A DNA stretch of 39,512 nt from a virus. A program made the translations under genes and the position numbers. The notes beneath the pieces were generated by a model. It was not told where the DNA came from and did not search any database. It saw nothing but the letters and a program-made list of their open reading frames with translations. The stretch covers positions 1 to 39,512 of IMG/VR virus record IMGVR_UViG_3300028025_003712. One strand, 5' to 3'. Shown here piece by piece: positions 1 to 6,509 of the stretch (position 1 is the first letter of the stretch; every line of letters starts with the position of its first letter).

Positions 1-182
1 ACCCTGACTTTGGTCCTCGGGCAAAGATGTCAATCACGCTGAATAAGTTTTACGCATGGCTCGATGCATTTGGGATATACTCCACAGGTGTGCCGGCAAG
101 TAGTGGCCGAGATGGAAGGGGGAGATGGATAGAATTTACATTAGTTGAAAAAGAATTTAAACAAGAAGAATTTGATTTTTAA
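1..182 (+). CDS. 3' end of an unidentified phage protein (partial)
   Basis: An open frame runs from base 3 to a TAA at 180-182, giving about 59 C-terminal residues; the start lies outside the window. The segment is basic and aromatic and has a short acidic tail ending in EEFDF. The compact mix of basic and hydrophobic residues resembles the C-terminal DNA-binding part of some phage primase/helicase proteins, but no catalytic motif is visible, so the function is not assigned. It is on the same strand as the next gene and ends 3 nt before it, so it is probably part of the same operon. Confidence 0.6.
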   Translation, partial: PDFGPRAKMSITLNKFYAWLDAFGIYSTGVPASSGRDGRGRWIEFTLVEKEFKQEEFDF

Positions 183-185
183 GAT

Positions 186-587
186 ATGGATTTATTAGTA
201 ACGCATCCAGTGAAGAAACTGGACATAGGTTTTCACGGAAACCTTTTTGGAGGAAGATTACTTGAATGGCTAGATGCAGCGTTGGCTGCATACGCCATGG
301 AGAAGTGTCACAGTCAGAACATGGTGACGATCTCTTTAGATCAGTGTGTATTTAAAAAGCCTGCCAAAGAAAAGCAGTCGGTTAAGATATACGCAGAGAT
401 GATTGCGGTCGGCACCACATCAGCCACATTTAGAGTAGATGCCAGGGCTTACAATGTATTTAGCCGAGAGGAGACTACGATACTACAGACATGCATGACG
501 TTTGTAAGGATCGATGATTATGGAGAGCCAATACCAATTTCAAAACAAGTTAAACAAAGTTTTAAAACACCAGAATCAAAATTATGA
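186..587 (+). CDS. Acyl-CoA thioesterase-like hotdog-fold protein
   Basis: The 133-residue length is typical of a single hotdog domain of the YciA/acyl-CoA hydrolase type. The N-terminal half has the family signature NLFGG (residues 19-23) followed by Asp30 on the long helix, matching the N-x-x-GG-x6-D pattern that holds the catalytic Asp. The C-terminal half alternates beta strands, as expected. Family members hydrolyse acyl-CoA thioesters to free acid and CoA and act in the cytosol as oligomers. It begins 3 nt after the preceding gene and overlaps the next by 4 nt (ATGA), so it belongs to the early operon. A host-type lipid enzyme is unusual in a phage replication cluster and could be an auxiliary metabolic gene. 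The substrate cannot be deduced. Confidence 0.8.
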   Translation: MDLLVTHPVKKLDIGFHGNLFGGRLLEWLDAALAAYAMEKCHSQNMVTISLDQCVFKKPAKEKQSVKIYAEMIAVGTTSATFRVDARAYNVFSREETTILQTCMTFVRIDDYGEPIPISKQVKQSFKTPESKL

Positions 588-787
588 ACGAAACAGCAGT
601 AGAAAAATTATTTCATCAGTTATGGGATATCCCAAAGGATAAATTCACTTGGTACGCCTTGCTTAAACAAGCCAAAGAAATGGAAAGGGAGCAACATAAA
701 CAAACTTACTCAAAAGGATATATGGATTGTGACGATTATTATGATTTTGAAACATTTTTTATTGAAACATACGGAGGTAACAAATGA
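584..787 (+). CDS. Small acidic phage protein of unknown function
   Basis: This is a 67-residue protein rich in aromatic and charged residues (EKLFHQLW near the N-terminus, a DCDDYYDFE cluster near residue 50). It overlaps the thioesterase by 4 nt and the next gene by 4 nt, so translation is probably coupled. Helical N-terminus with an acidic, tyrosine-rich end; no signal peptide, membrane segment or enzymatic motif is visible. From memory, proteins of similar composition occur in Flavobacteriia phages and prophages without a known role. The coding call is sound because of the tight overlaps on both sides; the function is unknown. Confidence 0.7.
   Translation: MNETAVEKLFHQLWDIPKDKFTWYALLKQAKEMEREQHKQTYSKGYMDCDDYYDFETFFIETYGGNK
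773..777 (+). promoter_or_regulatory. Strong Shine-Dalgarno site
   Basis: GGAGG lies 6 nt before the ATG at 784. Bacteroidetes genes usually lack such sites, so a consensus Shine-Dalgarno here is notable. It fixes the start of the downstream gene and lies inside the end of the preceding gene. Confidence 0.7.
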
Positions 788-1005
788 AACTATACACAGA
801 AGAACAGGTAAAAGCAATGATTGAAAAAAGCCAGTATACAGGATTGACTGCTGACTTTTTAATACTAGCAGCTCCTTCAGTTGAACTACCAAGTGATGAG
901 GAGATTTGGGAAGCAGGAAATAACGAAGGATTGAATTCAAAACAATACTCATTTGTGCGTGGTGCAAAATGGATGCTTTATGAAATCAAAGGAGGTAAAA
1001 AATGA
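784..1005 (+). CDS. Small phage protein of unknown function
   Basis: This 73-residue protein starts at an ATG supported by a GGAGG site 6 nt upstream. It has an N-terminal helix (YTEEQVKAMIEKS), a short hydrophobic stretch and a C-terminal part with the pattern LPSDEEIWEAG followed by FVRGAKWM. That C-terminal pattern is, as I recall, frequent in small hypothetical proteins of Flavobacteriia phages. No catalytic or metal-binding motif is visible. It overlaps both neighbours by 4 nt and is part of the early operon. Function unknown. Confidence 0.7.
   Translation: MKLYTEEQVKAMIEKSQYTGLTADFLILAAPSVELPSDEEIWEAGNNEGLNSKQYSFVRGAKWMLYEIKGGKK
988..996 (+). promoter_or_regulatory. Strong Shine-Dalgarno site
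   Basis: AAAGGAGGT ends 5 nt before the ATG at 1002. It is the second consensus Shine-Dalgarno in this gene pair, while most other genes in the window have only A-rich leaders. Confidence 0.7.
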
Positions 1006-1217
1006 GAGCATCGTACATGTGTCCGCACTGCAAAAAGATTAGCAATTGCATGTGCGATGGGTGTAAGGCCTTGGCGAAACCAGAAGAAATTAACGCTGAA
1101 TCTACGGAGGATGGAGAGGCCTTGATATGTGGTCATTGTCTTAAAGTGTTTTCATATGACGAATCACTAAGCGCATACTATGATACAACTAAGAGACTAC
1201 CAAAAGACAATAGCTGA
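1002..1217 (+). CDS. Small Cys-rich, probable zinc-binding protein
   Basis: This is a 71-residue protein with three CxxC-type pairs: CPHC near residues 7-10, CMCDGC near 17-22 and CGHC near 43-46. Together they can form one or two zinc-ribbon knuckles. The start is fixed by a strong Shine-Dalgarno site. The 3' end overlaps the helicase start by 38 nt, longer than the usual 4-nt overlaps here, which suggests coupled translation. Small zinc proteins of this kind may bind nucleic acid or modulate a partner; the position before a helicase makes a DNA-related role plausible, but this is inference. Confidence 0.65.
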   Translation: MRASYMCPHCKKISNCMCDGCKALAKPEEINAESTEDGEALICGHCLKVFSYDESLSAYYDTTKRLPKDNS

Positions 1218-2424
1218 TCAGGCCACCTCAATACTTAAGTCAAGTAAGTTTGTATATTTGGCACTAGAGGTTCGAACAGGTAAAACACTCACATCTCTAC
1301 AGATAGCGTCGCAATGCGGAGTAGATAGCGTTCTATTCGTCACTAAGAAGAAGGCTATAGGATCTATAACGGATGACTATAATAAGTTGTCACCACCATA
1401 TAGATTAGGTGTTACAAACTATGAGAGCCTACATAAGATTATTGCGTCAAGATTTGATATTGTAATACTTGATGAGGCTCATTGCTTTGGGGCCTTTCCT
1501 AAGCCAAGTAAAAGAGCCAAGGACGTGAGGGATTTGATTGACAGAAACAACTGCAAGGTTGTGTTCCTGTCAGGCACCCCATCTCCTGAGTCATATTCGC
1601 AGATGTACCATCAAATGTGGGTGCTCGGAGCTCATTCACCATTCTCAATCCACGTAAACTTTTATAAGTGGGCAAAAGACTTTGTTAATATTAAGCAAAG
1701 GAAGATTGGGGGCATGCTAATTAATGACTATTCACGAGGTAATAGCGACATGATAAGTGTTGCACTCAAGCCTTTTACTATAAGCTTCACGCAGCAGCAG
1801 GCAGGATTTGAGTCAAATGTTGAGGAGGAGATTATATGGGTAGGCATGCCTGACGTAATAACAAAGCTATCAAATGAGCTCATTAGAGATAAGGTCATTG
1901 AGGGATCAACAGAGGTTATATTGGCCGACACCGGCGCTAAGATGATGCAGAAGCTACATCAGATTAACTCAGGCACAATAATATTTGAGTCAAAAAACTC
2001 TATGATATTATCCAAATTCAAGGCTGATGTAATTAAAGATAGATTTGCTGGAAAAAGAATAGCAATATTTTATAAGTTCAAGGCAGAGCTTGACGCTATA
2101 GTATCAGTGTTTGGCGATGATGTGACGACGGACCTTGCTACATTTCAGAATGGATCATGTAAAAACTTTGCGGTTCAAATTGTGTCAGGTAGAGAGGGTA
2201 TCAACCTTAGTGCAGCTGATCACATTGTGTTCTACAACATTGACTTCAGTGCGACAAGCTACTGGCAAGCAAGGGATAGAATGACAACAAAGGGCAGGGC
2301 ATTTAATAAAATATATTGGGTGTTCTCTGTTGGCGGCATAGAAGAAAAGATATACAAGGTCGTGAATAAGAAAAAGAATTACACATTGTCACACTTTAAA
2401 AAGGAGTACATTGTTGATAAGTAA
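1180..2424 (+). CDS. Superfamily 2 DNA helicase/ATPase (SNF2/DEAH-like)
   Basis: This 414-residue protein has the SF2 helicase motifs in order: a Q-like motif LRDYQ (residues 4-8), Walker A RTGKT (32-36), DEAH box (98-101), motif III SGTP (131-134) and motif VI QARDR (363-367). The two RecA-like lobes therefore span roughly 1-200 and 240-400. Proteins of this type use ATP to translocate on or unwind duplex DNA, and in phages they serve in replication, recombination or repair. The Walker A has RTGKT rather than GxGKT, common in SNF2-type phage helicases. It overlaps the zinc protein upstream. A VRR-NUC nuclease follows behind a separate promoter, and such helicase-nuclease pairs are frequent in phage genomes. 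Confidence 0.88.
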   Translation: MIQLRDYQKTIADQATSILKSSKFVYLALEVRTGKTLTSLQIASQCGVDSVLFVTKKKAIGSITDDYNKLSPPYRLGVTNYESLHKIIASRFDIVILDEAHCFGAFPKPSKRAKDVRDLIDRNNCKVVFLSGTPSPESYSQMYHQMWVLGAHSPFSIHVNFYKWAKDFVNIKQRKIGGMLINDYSRGNSDMISVALKPFTISFTQQQAGFESNVEEEIIWVGMPDVITKLSNELIRDKVIEGSTEVILADTGAKMMQKLHQINSGTIIFESKNSMILSKFKADVIKDRFAGKRIAIFYKFKAELDAIVSVFGDDVTTDLATFQNGSCKNFAVQIVSGREGINLSAADHIVFYNIDFSATSYWQARDRMTTKGRAFNKIYWVFSVGGIEEKIYKVVNKKKNYTLSHFKKEYIVDK

Positions 2425-2425
2425 A

Positions 2426-2458
2426 TTTGGAAAAATTCATGCACTTTTTATAACTTTG
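2426..2458 (+). promoter_or_regulatory. Bacteroidetes-type promoter
   Basis: TAACTTTG at 2451-2458 matches the TAnnTTTG -7 element, and TTTG at 2426-2429 lies 21 nt upstream as a -33 element. The ATG at 2466 begins 7 nt after the -7 box, so the transcript would be nearly leaderless. The promoter starts just after the helicase stop codon. Confidence 0.75.
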
Positions 2459-2465
2459 TAGACCC

Positions 2466-2717
2466 ATGTTAACCGAACAAAAGGTACAAACAAAGAGGAT
2501 CAAAGAGTTAGAGGCCGAGGGATATTACGTATTGAAGTTAATCAAGACAAACAAAAACGGAATCCCGGATTTACTAGCGCTGCATCCTGAAAAAGGCATA
2601 CTCTTCTGCGAGGTTAAAAGAGCAGACGGTAAGTTATCACCGCTTCAAGAATACAGAATAAAAGAATTAAAAGAAAAAGGATTTAAAACAGAAGTACACT
2701 ATGGAAAAAATGATTAG
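2466..2717 (+). CDS. VRR-NUC domain nuclease
   Basis: This 83-residue protein is the size of a stand-alone phage VRR-NUC domain, a member of the PD-(D/E)XK nuclease fold. The key residues are visible: GIPDLLAL holds the metal-binding Asp, EVKRADGKLS holds the E-x-K pair, and a following Q (LQEY) matches the family pattern. Stand-alone VRR-NUC proteins cleave structured DNA such as branched or Holliday-type junctions. It starts right after a strong promoter and overlaps the MazG gene by 17 nt. A role in recombination or in resolving replication intermediates with the upstream helicase is likely, but this is inference. Confidence 0.88.
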   Translation: MLTEQKVQTKRIKELEAEGYYVLKLIKTNKNGIPDLLALHPEKGILFCEVKRADGKLSPLQEYRIKELKEKGFKTEVHYGKND

Positions 2718-3099
2718 AGAAGCCCACGAGATGGCTAGAGACAAAGGTTTTTGGGATGACCCAAGAAACAAACCAGAATTATTAATGCTTATTGTTAGCG
2801 AATTAGCTGAGGCCTTGGAGGCTCTTAGAAAAGATCACTTCGCAAACGAGAAAGTTGCTGACACACTCTTAAAAGACTTGCACCTAGATGAGATTGACGA
2901 AGAGTTCTTCTTACTTGAGGGAGCTTGGAAGGATGGCTTCGAGAAGTACGTTAAGTCTTCTTTTGAAGATGAGATTGCTGACGTCGCAATTAGATTGTTT
3001 GATTTGTGTGGAGGTTTAAATGTAGACCTAGAGAAGCATATCAAGTTGAAAATGAAGTACAACAGCATGAGGGGTTACAAGCATGGCAAAAAGTTCTAA
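2701..3099 (+). CDS. MazG-like nucleotide pyrophosphohydrolase
   Basis: This 132-residue all-helical protein has the MazG metal-binding pattern in two parts: SELAEALEAL near residues 37-46, and EDEIADVAIRLFDL near residues 88-101, giving the ExxE and ExxD pairs that bind Mg ions. MazG-family enzymes hydrolyse NTPs or dNTPs to monophosphates and pyrophosphate. Phage versions may clean the dNTP pool, remove dUTP-like nucleotides or alter (p)ppGpp signalling. An insertion of about 25 residues separates the two motifs. It overlaps VRR-NUC by 17 nt and the reductase gene by 17 nt, supporting a joint role in nucleotide supply. Confidence 0.85.
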   Translation: MEKMIREAHEMARDKGFWDDPRNKPELLMLIVSELAEALEALRKDHFANEKVADTLLKDLHLDEIDEEFFLLEGAWKDGFEKYVKSSFEDEIADVAIRLFDLCGGLNVDLEKHIKLKMKYNSMRGYKHGKKF

Positions 3100-4951
3100 T
3101 ATATCAAGCGAAATACTTTCAGACATTATTGTCTGGAGCAAGTATGCAAAGTATTTGCCAGAACTAAATAGACGCGAGACTTGGCGTGAGCTTGTGGACA
3201 GAAACAAGGCGATGCACATCAAGAAGTTTCCTCACATTGAGGACATGATCAGCGAAGCCTATGAGTATGTGTACGACAAGAAGGTATTGCCTTCTATGAG
3301 GTCTTTGCAGTTTGGCGGACTAGCTATTGAGGTGAACCCTGTTAGATTGTTCAACTGCTCATACTTGCCAATTGATCACTACAAAGCGTTCAGCGAGACA
3401 ATGTTCCTATTGCTTGCTGGCACAGGCGTGGGGTACTCGGTTCAGGGACACGACATCGAGAAGTTACCAGCAATTAAAAAGGTTGACAAAAAGAAAAAGT
3501 ATTTAGTATCTGACAACATCGAAGGGTGGGCTGACGCTGTTAAGGCATTGATGAAGAGTTACTTAGGCTTGAGTAGTTGGAAGCCGTCATTTGACTTCAG
3601 GTCTATCAGAGCTAAAGGAGAGAGACTTATCACTAGTGGTGGCGTAGCTCCTGGGCCTGAGCCATTGAAGATTTGCTTAACCCACATTGAGGCCATCTTA
3701 GATCGCAAACAAGACGGAGACAAGCTCACATCTTTGGAGTGCCACGACATTCTTTGTCACATTGCTAATGCGGTGTTGAGTGGGGGCATTCGTAGATCAG
3801 CGATGATTTCTTTATTCGATCTACATGATGAAGACATGCTTACTTGCAAGTTTGGGGACTGGTGGGAATTAAACCCTCAACGTGGCCGAGCAAATAATAG
3901 CGCAGTCATTGATAGAAGCTCTATTAAGAAGGATGACTTCTTGAACTTGTGGAAGAAGGTTGAGCTTTCAAATAGTGGAGAGCCTGGCGTTTACTTTACA
4001 AACAACGTAAATCTAGGTACAAATCCATGTTGTGAAATTAGCTTAAATCCATTTCAGTTCTGTAACTTAGTGGAGATCAATGCATCAGACATTGAGAGCC
4101 AGGACGATTTGATGGCTAGAGCATCTGCCGCTGCGTTTATCGGAACACTTCAGGCATCTTACACTGACTTCCATTACTTAAGATCAGAATGGAAAAAGAC
4201 AACCGAGAAAGAAGCATTGCTTGGTATTGGTATGACTGGTATCGCAAGCGGAGCTGTCGAGAGCTTAGATCTTGAGGCCGCAGCAGAGCAAGCTATAAAT
4301 GTTAATGCAGTTGTTTCTAGTCTGTTAGATATAAATAGAGCAGCGAGAGTGACATGCGTTAAGCCATCTGGCACAACATCATTAGTTGTTGGAACGTCAT
4401 CAGGCATCCATGCATGGCACGATAAGTATTACGTTAGAAGAGTTAGGGTTGGCAAGAACGAGGCGATGTATACATACCTATCTATTATGCATCCAGAGCT
4501 CCTTGAGGACGACATCTTAAACTCAGCTGGGCAATCAGTCATCTCTATCCCTCAAATGGCTCCAGAGGGCGCTATTACAAGAAACTCTGAGAATGCTATT
4601 GACTTCTTGGATAGGATTAAGAACTTCCACGGCAAATGGATCAAGCCGGGCCATATCACTGGTGACAATACGCACAACGTTAGTGCGACAGTTACTGTGA
4701 AGAATGGCGAGTGGGAGTCAGTTGGCGAGTGGATGTGGCAGAACAAGGACAGCTTTAATGGATTGTCATTTATGCCAGAGGACTTAGGGTCATACCAACA
4801 AACACCTTTTGAGACAATCACTGAAGAAGAATATCACAGACTGTACAAGAGCCTACAAAGAATAAATGTTGCAGATATTGTTGAGATGAACGACAATACC
4901 AACATGTCTGACAACTTAGCATGTAGTGGAGGTAACTGTGAAATTATTTAA
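3083..4951 (+). CDS. nrdJ: Class II (adenosylcobalamin-dependent) ribonucleotide reductase
   Basis: This 622-residue protein reduces ribonucleotides to deoxyribonucleotides. The active-site loop is NPCCE (314-318), giving the radical Cys316 and Glu318, and the redox pair appears to be Cys92 (FNCSY) and Cys327 (FCNL). The 11-residue spacing of Cys316 and Cys327 equals that of Cys408/Cys419 in the Lactobacillus leichmannii B12-dependent triphosphate reductase. The C-terminus CSGGNC (614-619) matches the shuttle pair CEGGAC of that enzyme. A PSGTTS phosphate-binding loop lies near residue 430. It is shorter than that 739-residue enzyme, so part of the allosteric insertion is probably missing. 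No small subunit gene is nearby, which fits class II. The host or environment must provide cobalamin. Confidence 0.88.
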   Translation: MAKSSNISSEILSDIIVWSKYAKYLPELNRRETWRELVDRNKAMHIKKFPHIEDMISEAYEYVYDKKVLPSMRSLQFGGLAIEVNPVRLFNCSYLPIDHYKAFSETMFLLLAGTGVGYSVQGHDIEKLPAIKKVDKKKKYLVSDNIEGWADAVKALMKSYLGLSSWKPSFDFRSIRAKGERLITSGGVAPGPEPLKICLTHIEAILDRKQDGDKLTSLECHDILCHIANAVLSGGIRRSAMISLFDLHDEDMLTCKFGDWWELNPQRGRANNSAVIDRSSIKKDDFLNLWKKVELSNSGEPGVYFTNNVNLGTNPCCEISLNPFQFCNLVEINASDIESQDDLMARASAAAFIGTLQASYTDFHYLRSEWKKTTEKEALLGIGMTGIASGAVESLDLEAAAEQAINVNAVVSSLLDINRAARVTCVKPSGTTSLVVGTSSGIHAWHDKYYVRRVRVGKNEAMYTYLSIMHPELLEDDILNSAGQSVISIPQMAPEGAITRNSENAIDFLDRIKNFHGKWIKPGHITGDNTHNVSATVTVKNGEWESVGEWMWQNKDSFNGLSFMPEDLGSYQQTPFETITEEEYHRLYKSLQRINVADIVEMNDNTNMSDNLACSGGNCEII

Positions 4952-4958
4952 TATTACA

Positions 4959-5318
4959 ATGAGAAAAAAGAAAACAACAGAAGCTCCTGTGTTAGAGGAA
5001 TCTAACATGGTTGAGGAAGTATCAATTGAACAAACTGTGGAGTTTGAGGTGGGCCAAGAGTCGCCGGTTGATTTAGATGAATTTTGTGCCCCTGAGATCA
5101 AATTGTCAAACATTCAAAAGCAATGCGGTTTAACATTGGAAGATATTTCATCTATGGAATACTCTCCTTCGGTTGAATTGAAGCTTATGTTTGCGGATAT
5201 TATGGATACAATGCATAACTACCATATGTCATGCGAAAGTAAAAATCAATCAAGATATAATGATATTATGAATCACATCTTGACTTCTTGCCAATTAGTT
5301 AATACCTTTGTGAGGTAA
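4959..5318 (+). CDS. Acidic phage protein of unknown function
   Basis: The ATG at 4959, 8 nt after the reductase stop, gives 119 residues beginning MRKKKTTEAP. In-frame GTG codons at 4926 or 4938 would extend it into the reductase gene, and a GGAGGT at 4928-4933 could serve GTG 4938, but that stretch also encodes the conserved end of the reductase. The N-terminal third is acidic and probably disordered; the C-terminal part (from about residue 55) is helical with Met, His and Cys residues. No known domain is recognised. Its position in the nucleotide metabolism operon is the only clue to function. Confidence 0.6.
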   Translation: MRKKKTTEAPVLEESNMVEEVSIEQTVEFEVGQESPVDLDEFCAPEIKLSNIQKQCGLTLEDISSMEYSPSVELKLMFADIMDTMHNYHMSCESKNQSRYNDIMNHILTSCQLVNTFVR

Positions 5319-5323
5319 AATAA

Positions 5324-5518
5324 ATGTTAGAGTTCAAAAAACCAATACCGGTAGTCGTTGAAGGAGATAAAGATGGTTATGCAATATACGTCAGCGACTC
5401 CGGCATGTTTGAGAACGATGTGTGGTGTGTGGTGTTATGTGATAGTGGAATAGTAAGGCATTACGCTACTGACCAAATTCGCATACACCACAACGCTACA
5501 TTTGAAATAATAAAATAA
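5324..5518 (+). CDS. Small beta-rich phage protein of unknown function
   Basis: This is a 64-residue protein composed mostly of alternating hydrophobic and polar residues, suggesting a small beta barrel (SH3-like). The pattern GYAIYVSDSGMFENDVWCVV and a following IVRHYATDQIRIHHN are typical of short phage hypotheticals that I cannot name. TACCTTTG at 5303-5310 fits the TAnnTTTG promoter element and lies 13 nt before the ATG, but it falls inside the previous gene and has no clear -33 box, so it may be chance. Confidence 0.65.
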   Translation: MLEFKKPIPVVVEGDKDGYAIYVSDSGMFENDVWCVVLCDSGIVRHYATDQIRIHHNATFEIIK

Positions 5519-5521
5519 AAT

Positions 5522-5893
5522 ATGGGAAATACAACAATGGAAAAAACGGACAGCTATATTGTGATTGGTATAGCTAAAATTTGTCATCAAGCAAATAAAG
5601 CATGGTGTGAAGAAAATAATGATTTTACTCAAAAAGATTGGATTGAAGCAGAACAATGGCAACAAGATTCAGCAATTATGGGAGTTAAATTTCGCCTACA
5701 AAATTCAGATGCTAAAGAAGATTCTCAGCACAACGCTTGGATGGAGGGGAAAATTAAAGATGGTTGGATTTATGGAGAAGTAAAGGATGCAGAAAAGAAA
5801 ACACATCCTTGCTTAGTGCCGTTTGAAGAATTGCCTCTATTTCAGCAAAAGAAAGACAAATTATTTTGTGCAATAGTTGATGCATTAAAGTAA
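5522..5893 (+). CDS. RyR domain-containing protein
   Basis: This 123-residue protein matches the RyR repeat domain (named after ryanodine receptors) found in many phage proteins. Diagnostic pieces are IAKICHQANKAWC (residues 18-30), W-x-x-A-x-x-WQ-x-x-SAIMGVKF (about 41-58), HNAWMEGKIKDGWIYGEVKDAEKKTHPCLVPFEELP (72-107, with the HPCLVP signature), and KDKLFCAIV at the end. The domain is the whole protein. The biochemical role of phage RyR domains is not established; ligand binding and modified-nucleotide sensing have been suggested for related versions. A second in-frame Met at codon 6 is an alternative start. TACATTTG at 5497-5504 is a possible promoter. The gene ends directly before the large structured RNA. 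Confidence 0.88.
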   Translation: MGNTTMEKTDSYIVIGIAKICHQANKAWCEENNDFTQKDWIEAEQWQQDSAIMGVKFRLQNSDAKEDSQHNAWMEGKIKDGWIYGEVKDAEKKTHPCLVPFEELPLFQQKKDKLFCAIVDALK

Positions 5894-5894
5894 T

Positions 5895-6430
5895 AAACAC
5901 ATTAGCCCCGTTGGCCAGGGGATCGTAAAACGCAGATCGGCCTCTTAACAATGCCCAAGACATCTGCTCTCATCGTATAGGAGATAGAGTTAGCCTTCTC
6001 GACGTCGTTCAAAAAGGCATTTATAGTCAGGTGGCGGAAAAGTATAGACGCTATTGCATGGTAACAAGAGTTTGGTACGACCTATCACATTAGTTGAAAT
6101 GTACTAAGGGGTATAGGCAACGTAAACGAATCCAAACATACAGGTTCACAATCCTGTCCTGACTACGGAGAAATAGTAATCTTCCTATATGGCATCTGGT
6201 CCAATTAAACCAGAGAACTTACTTGACTGCTGGAAAGACAGCAAATAATAATCTACTGAGGACGGATAAGCACCGTTGAAAGACTATCTTTGGCTTCCAG
6301 GACTAGCTACCCAAAGGAAGAACGAATGGCCCAAAGTGTACAGTGAGAGACCCTGCTCTACCAGTGCGCACAAAGTATCAGGTGAACAGTAAACCATGTT
6401 CAGTAAAATCTCAGACAAAGATTATTATTA
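5895..6430 (+). ncRNA. Candidate large structured RNA upstream of a tRNA
   Basis: About 535 nt contain no gene on either strand but many perfect helices. They are: CCCC 5906-5909/GGGG 5918-5921; GCAGAT 5932-5937/ATCTGC 5962-5967; GCCTT 5993-5997/AAGGC 6014-6018; an 8-bp closing helix 6024-6031/6158-6165; TCTGGT 6195-6200/ACCAGA 6209-6214; TGCTG 6228-6232/CAGCA 6239-6243; ACGG 6262-6265/CCGT 6273-6276; a pseudoknot at 6288-6320; and TGAACA 6383-6388/TGTTCA 6397-6402. The region is less AT-rich than other intergenic DNA here. Size, ornate structure and position next to a phage tRNA resemble GOLLD and ROOL RNAs, but I cannot confirm the family. Strand is inferred from neighbouring genes. Boundaries are approximate. 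Confidence 0.6.
6024..6165 (+). ncRNA. tRNA-like fold with a long insertion inside the structured RNA
   Basis: TAGTCAGG 6024-6031 pairs perfectly with CCTGACTA 6158-6165 as an acceptor-like stem. A T-arm-like hairpin, ACAGG 6140-6144/CCTGT 6153-6157, abuts it; its loop starts TTCA but has 8 nt instead of 7. A D-arm-like hairpin, GCG 6034-6036/CGC 6049-6051, has a Leu-tRNA-like flank (GGTGGCGGAA). A short anticodon-like arm follows (6052-6056/6065-6069, one mismatch). In place of a variable loop is a 70-nt branched helix: GTTTGG 6070-6075/CCAAAC 6132-6137, TACG 6076-6079/CGTA 6121-6124, CCTAT 6081-6085/ATAGG 6113-6117. CGG follows instead of CCA, so it is not a normal tRNA. Confidence 0.55.
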
Positions 6431-6431
6431 C

Positions 6432-6508
6432 GGATCCTTAGCTCAGTTGGTTAGAGCAGCGCACTCATAATGCGAAGGTCACAGGTTCAAGTCCTGTAGG
6501 ATCCACCA
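6432..6508 (+). tRNA. tRNA with CAT anticodon (Ile2 or Met)
   Basis: A complete 77-nt cloverleaf. The acceptor stem is GGATCCT 6432-6438 with AGGATCC 6498-6504; the D-arm is GCTC/GAGC; the anticodon loop CTCATAA has CAT at 6466-6468; the T-arm is ACAGG/CCTGT with loop TTCAAGT. The 3' CCA is encoded (6506-6508). The loop CTCATAA and the body are like bacterial tRNA-Ile2, whose C34 becomes lysidine, but elongator tRNA-Met shares the same loop. I cannot choose between them from sequence alone. The anticodon stem has a G·A at its outer pair. The gene ends 1 nt before the next coding start. Confidence 0.95.
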
Positions 6509-6509
6509 G

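Noticed and set aside
6281-6310. Group I intron core suggested by two GACTA motifs
   Set aside because: No matching P7 partner (AGTC-type S motif) was found downstream and there is no interrupted gene or tRNA around it.
5895-6430. tmRNA
   Set aside because: There is no CCA-type 3' end joined to a matching 5' acceptor for the whole region and no clear tag reading frame, although pseudoknot and tRNA-like parts exist.
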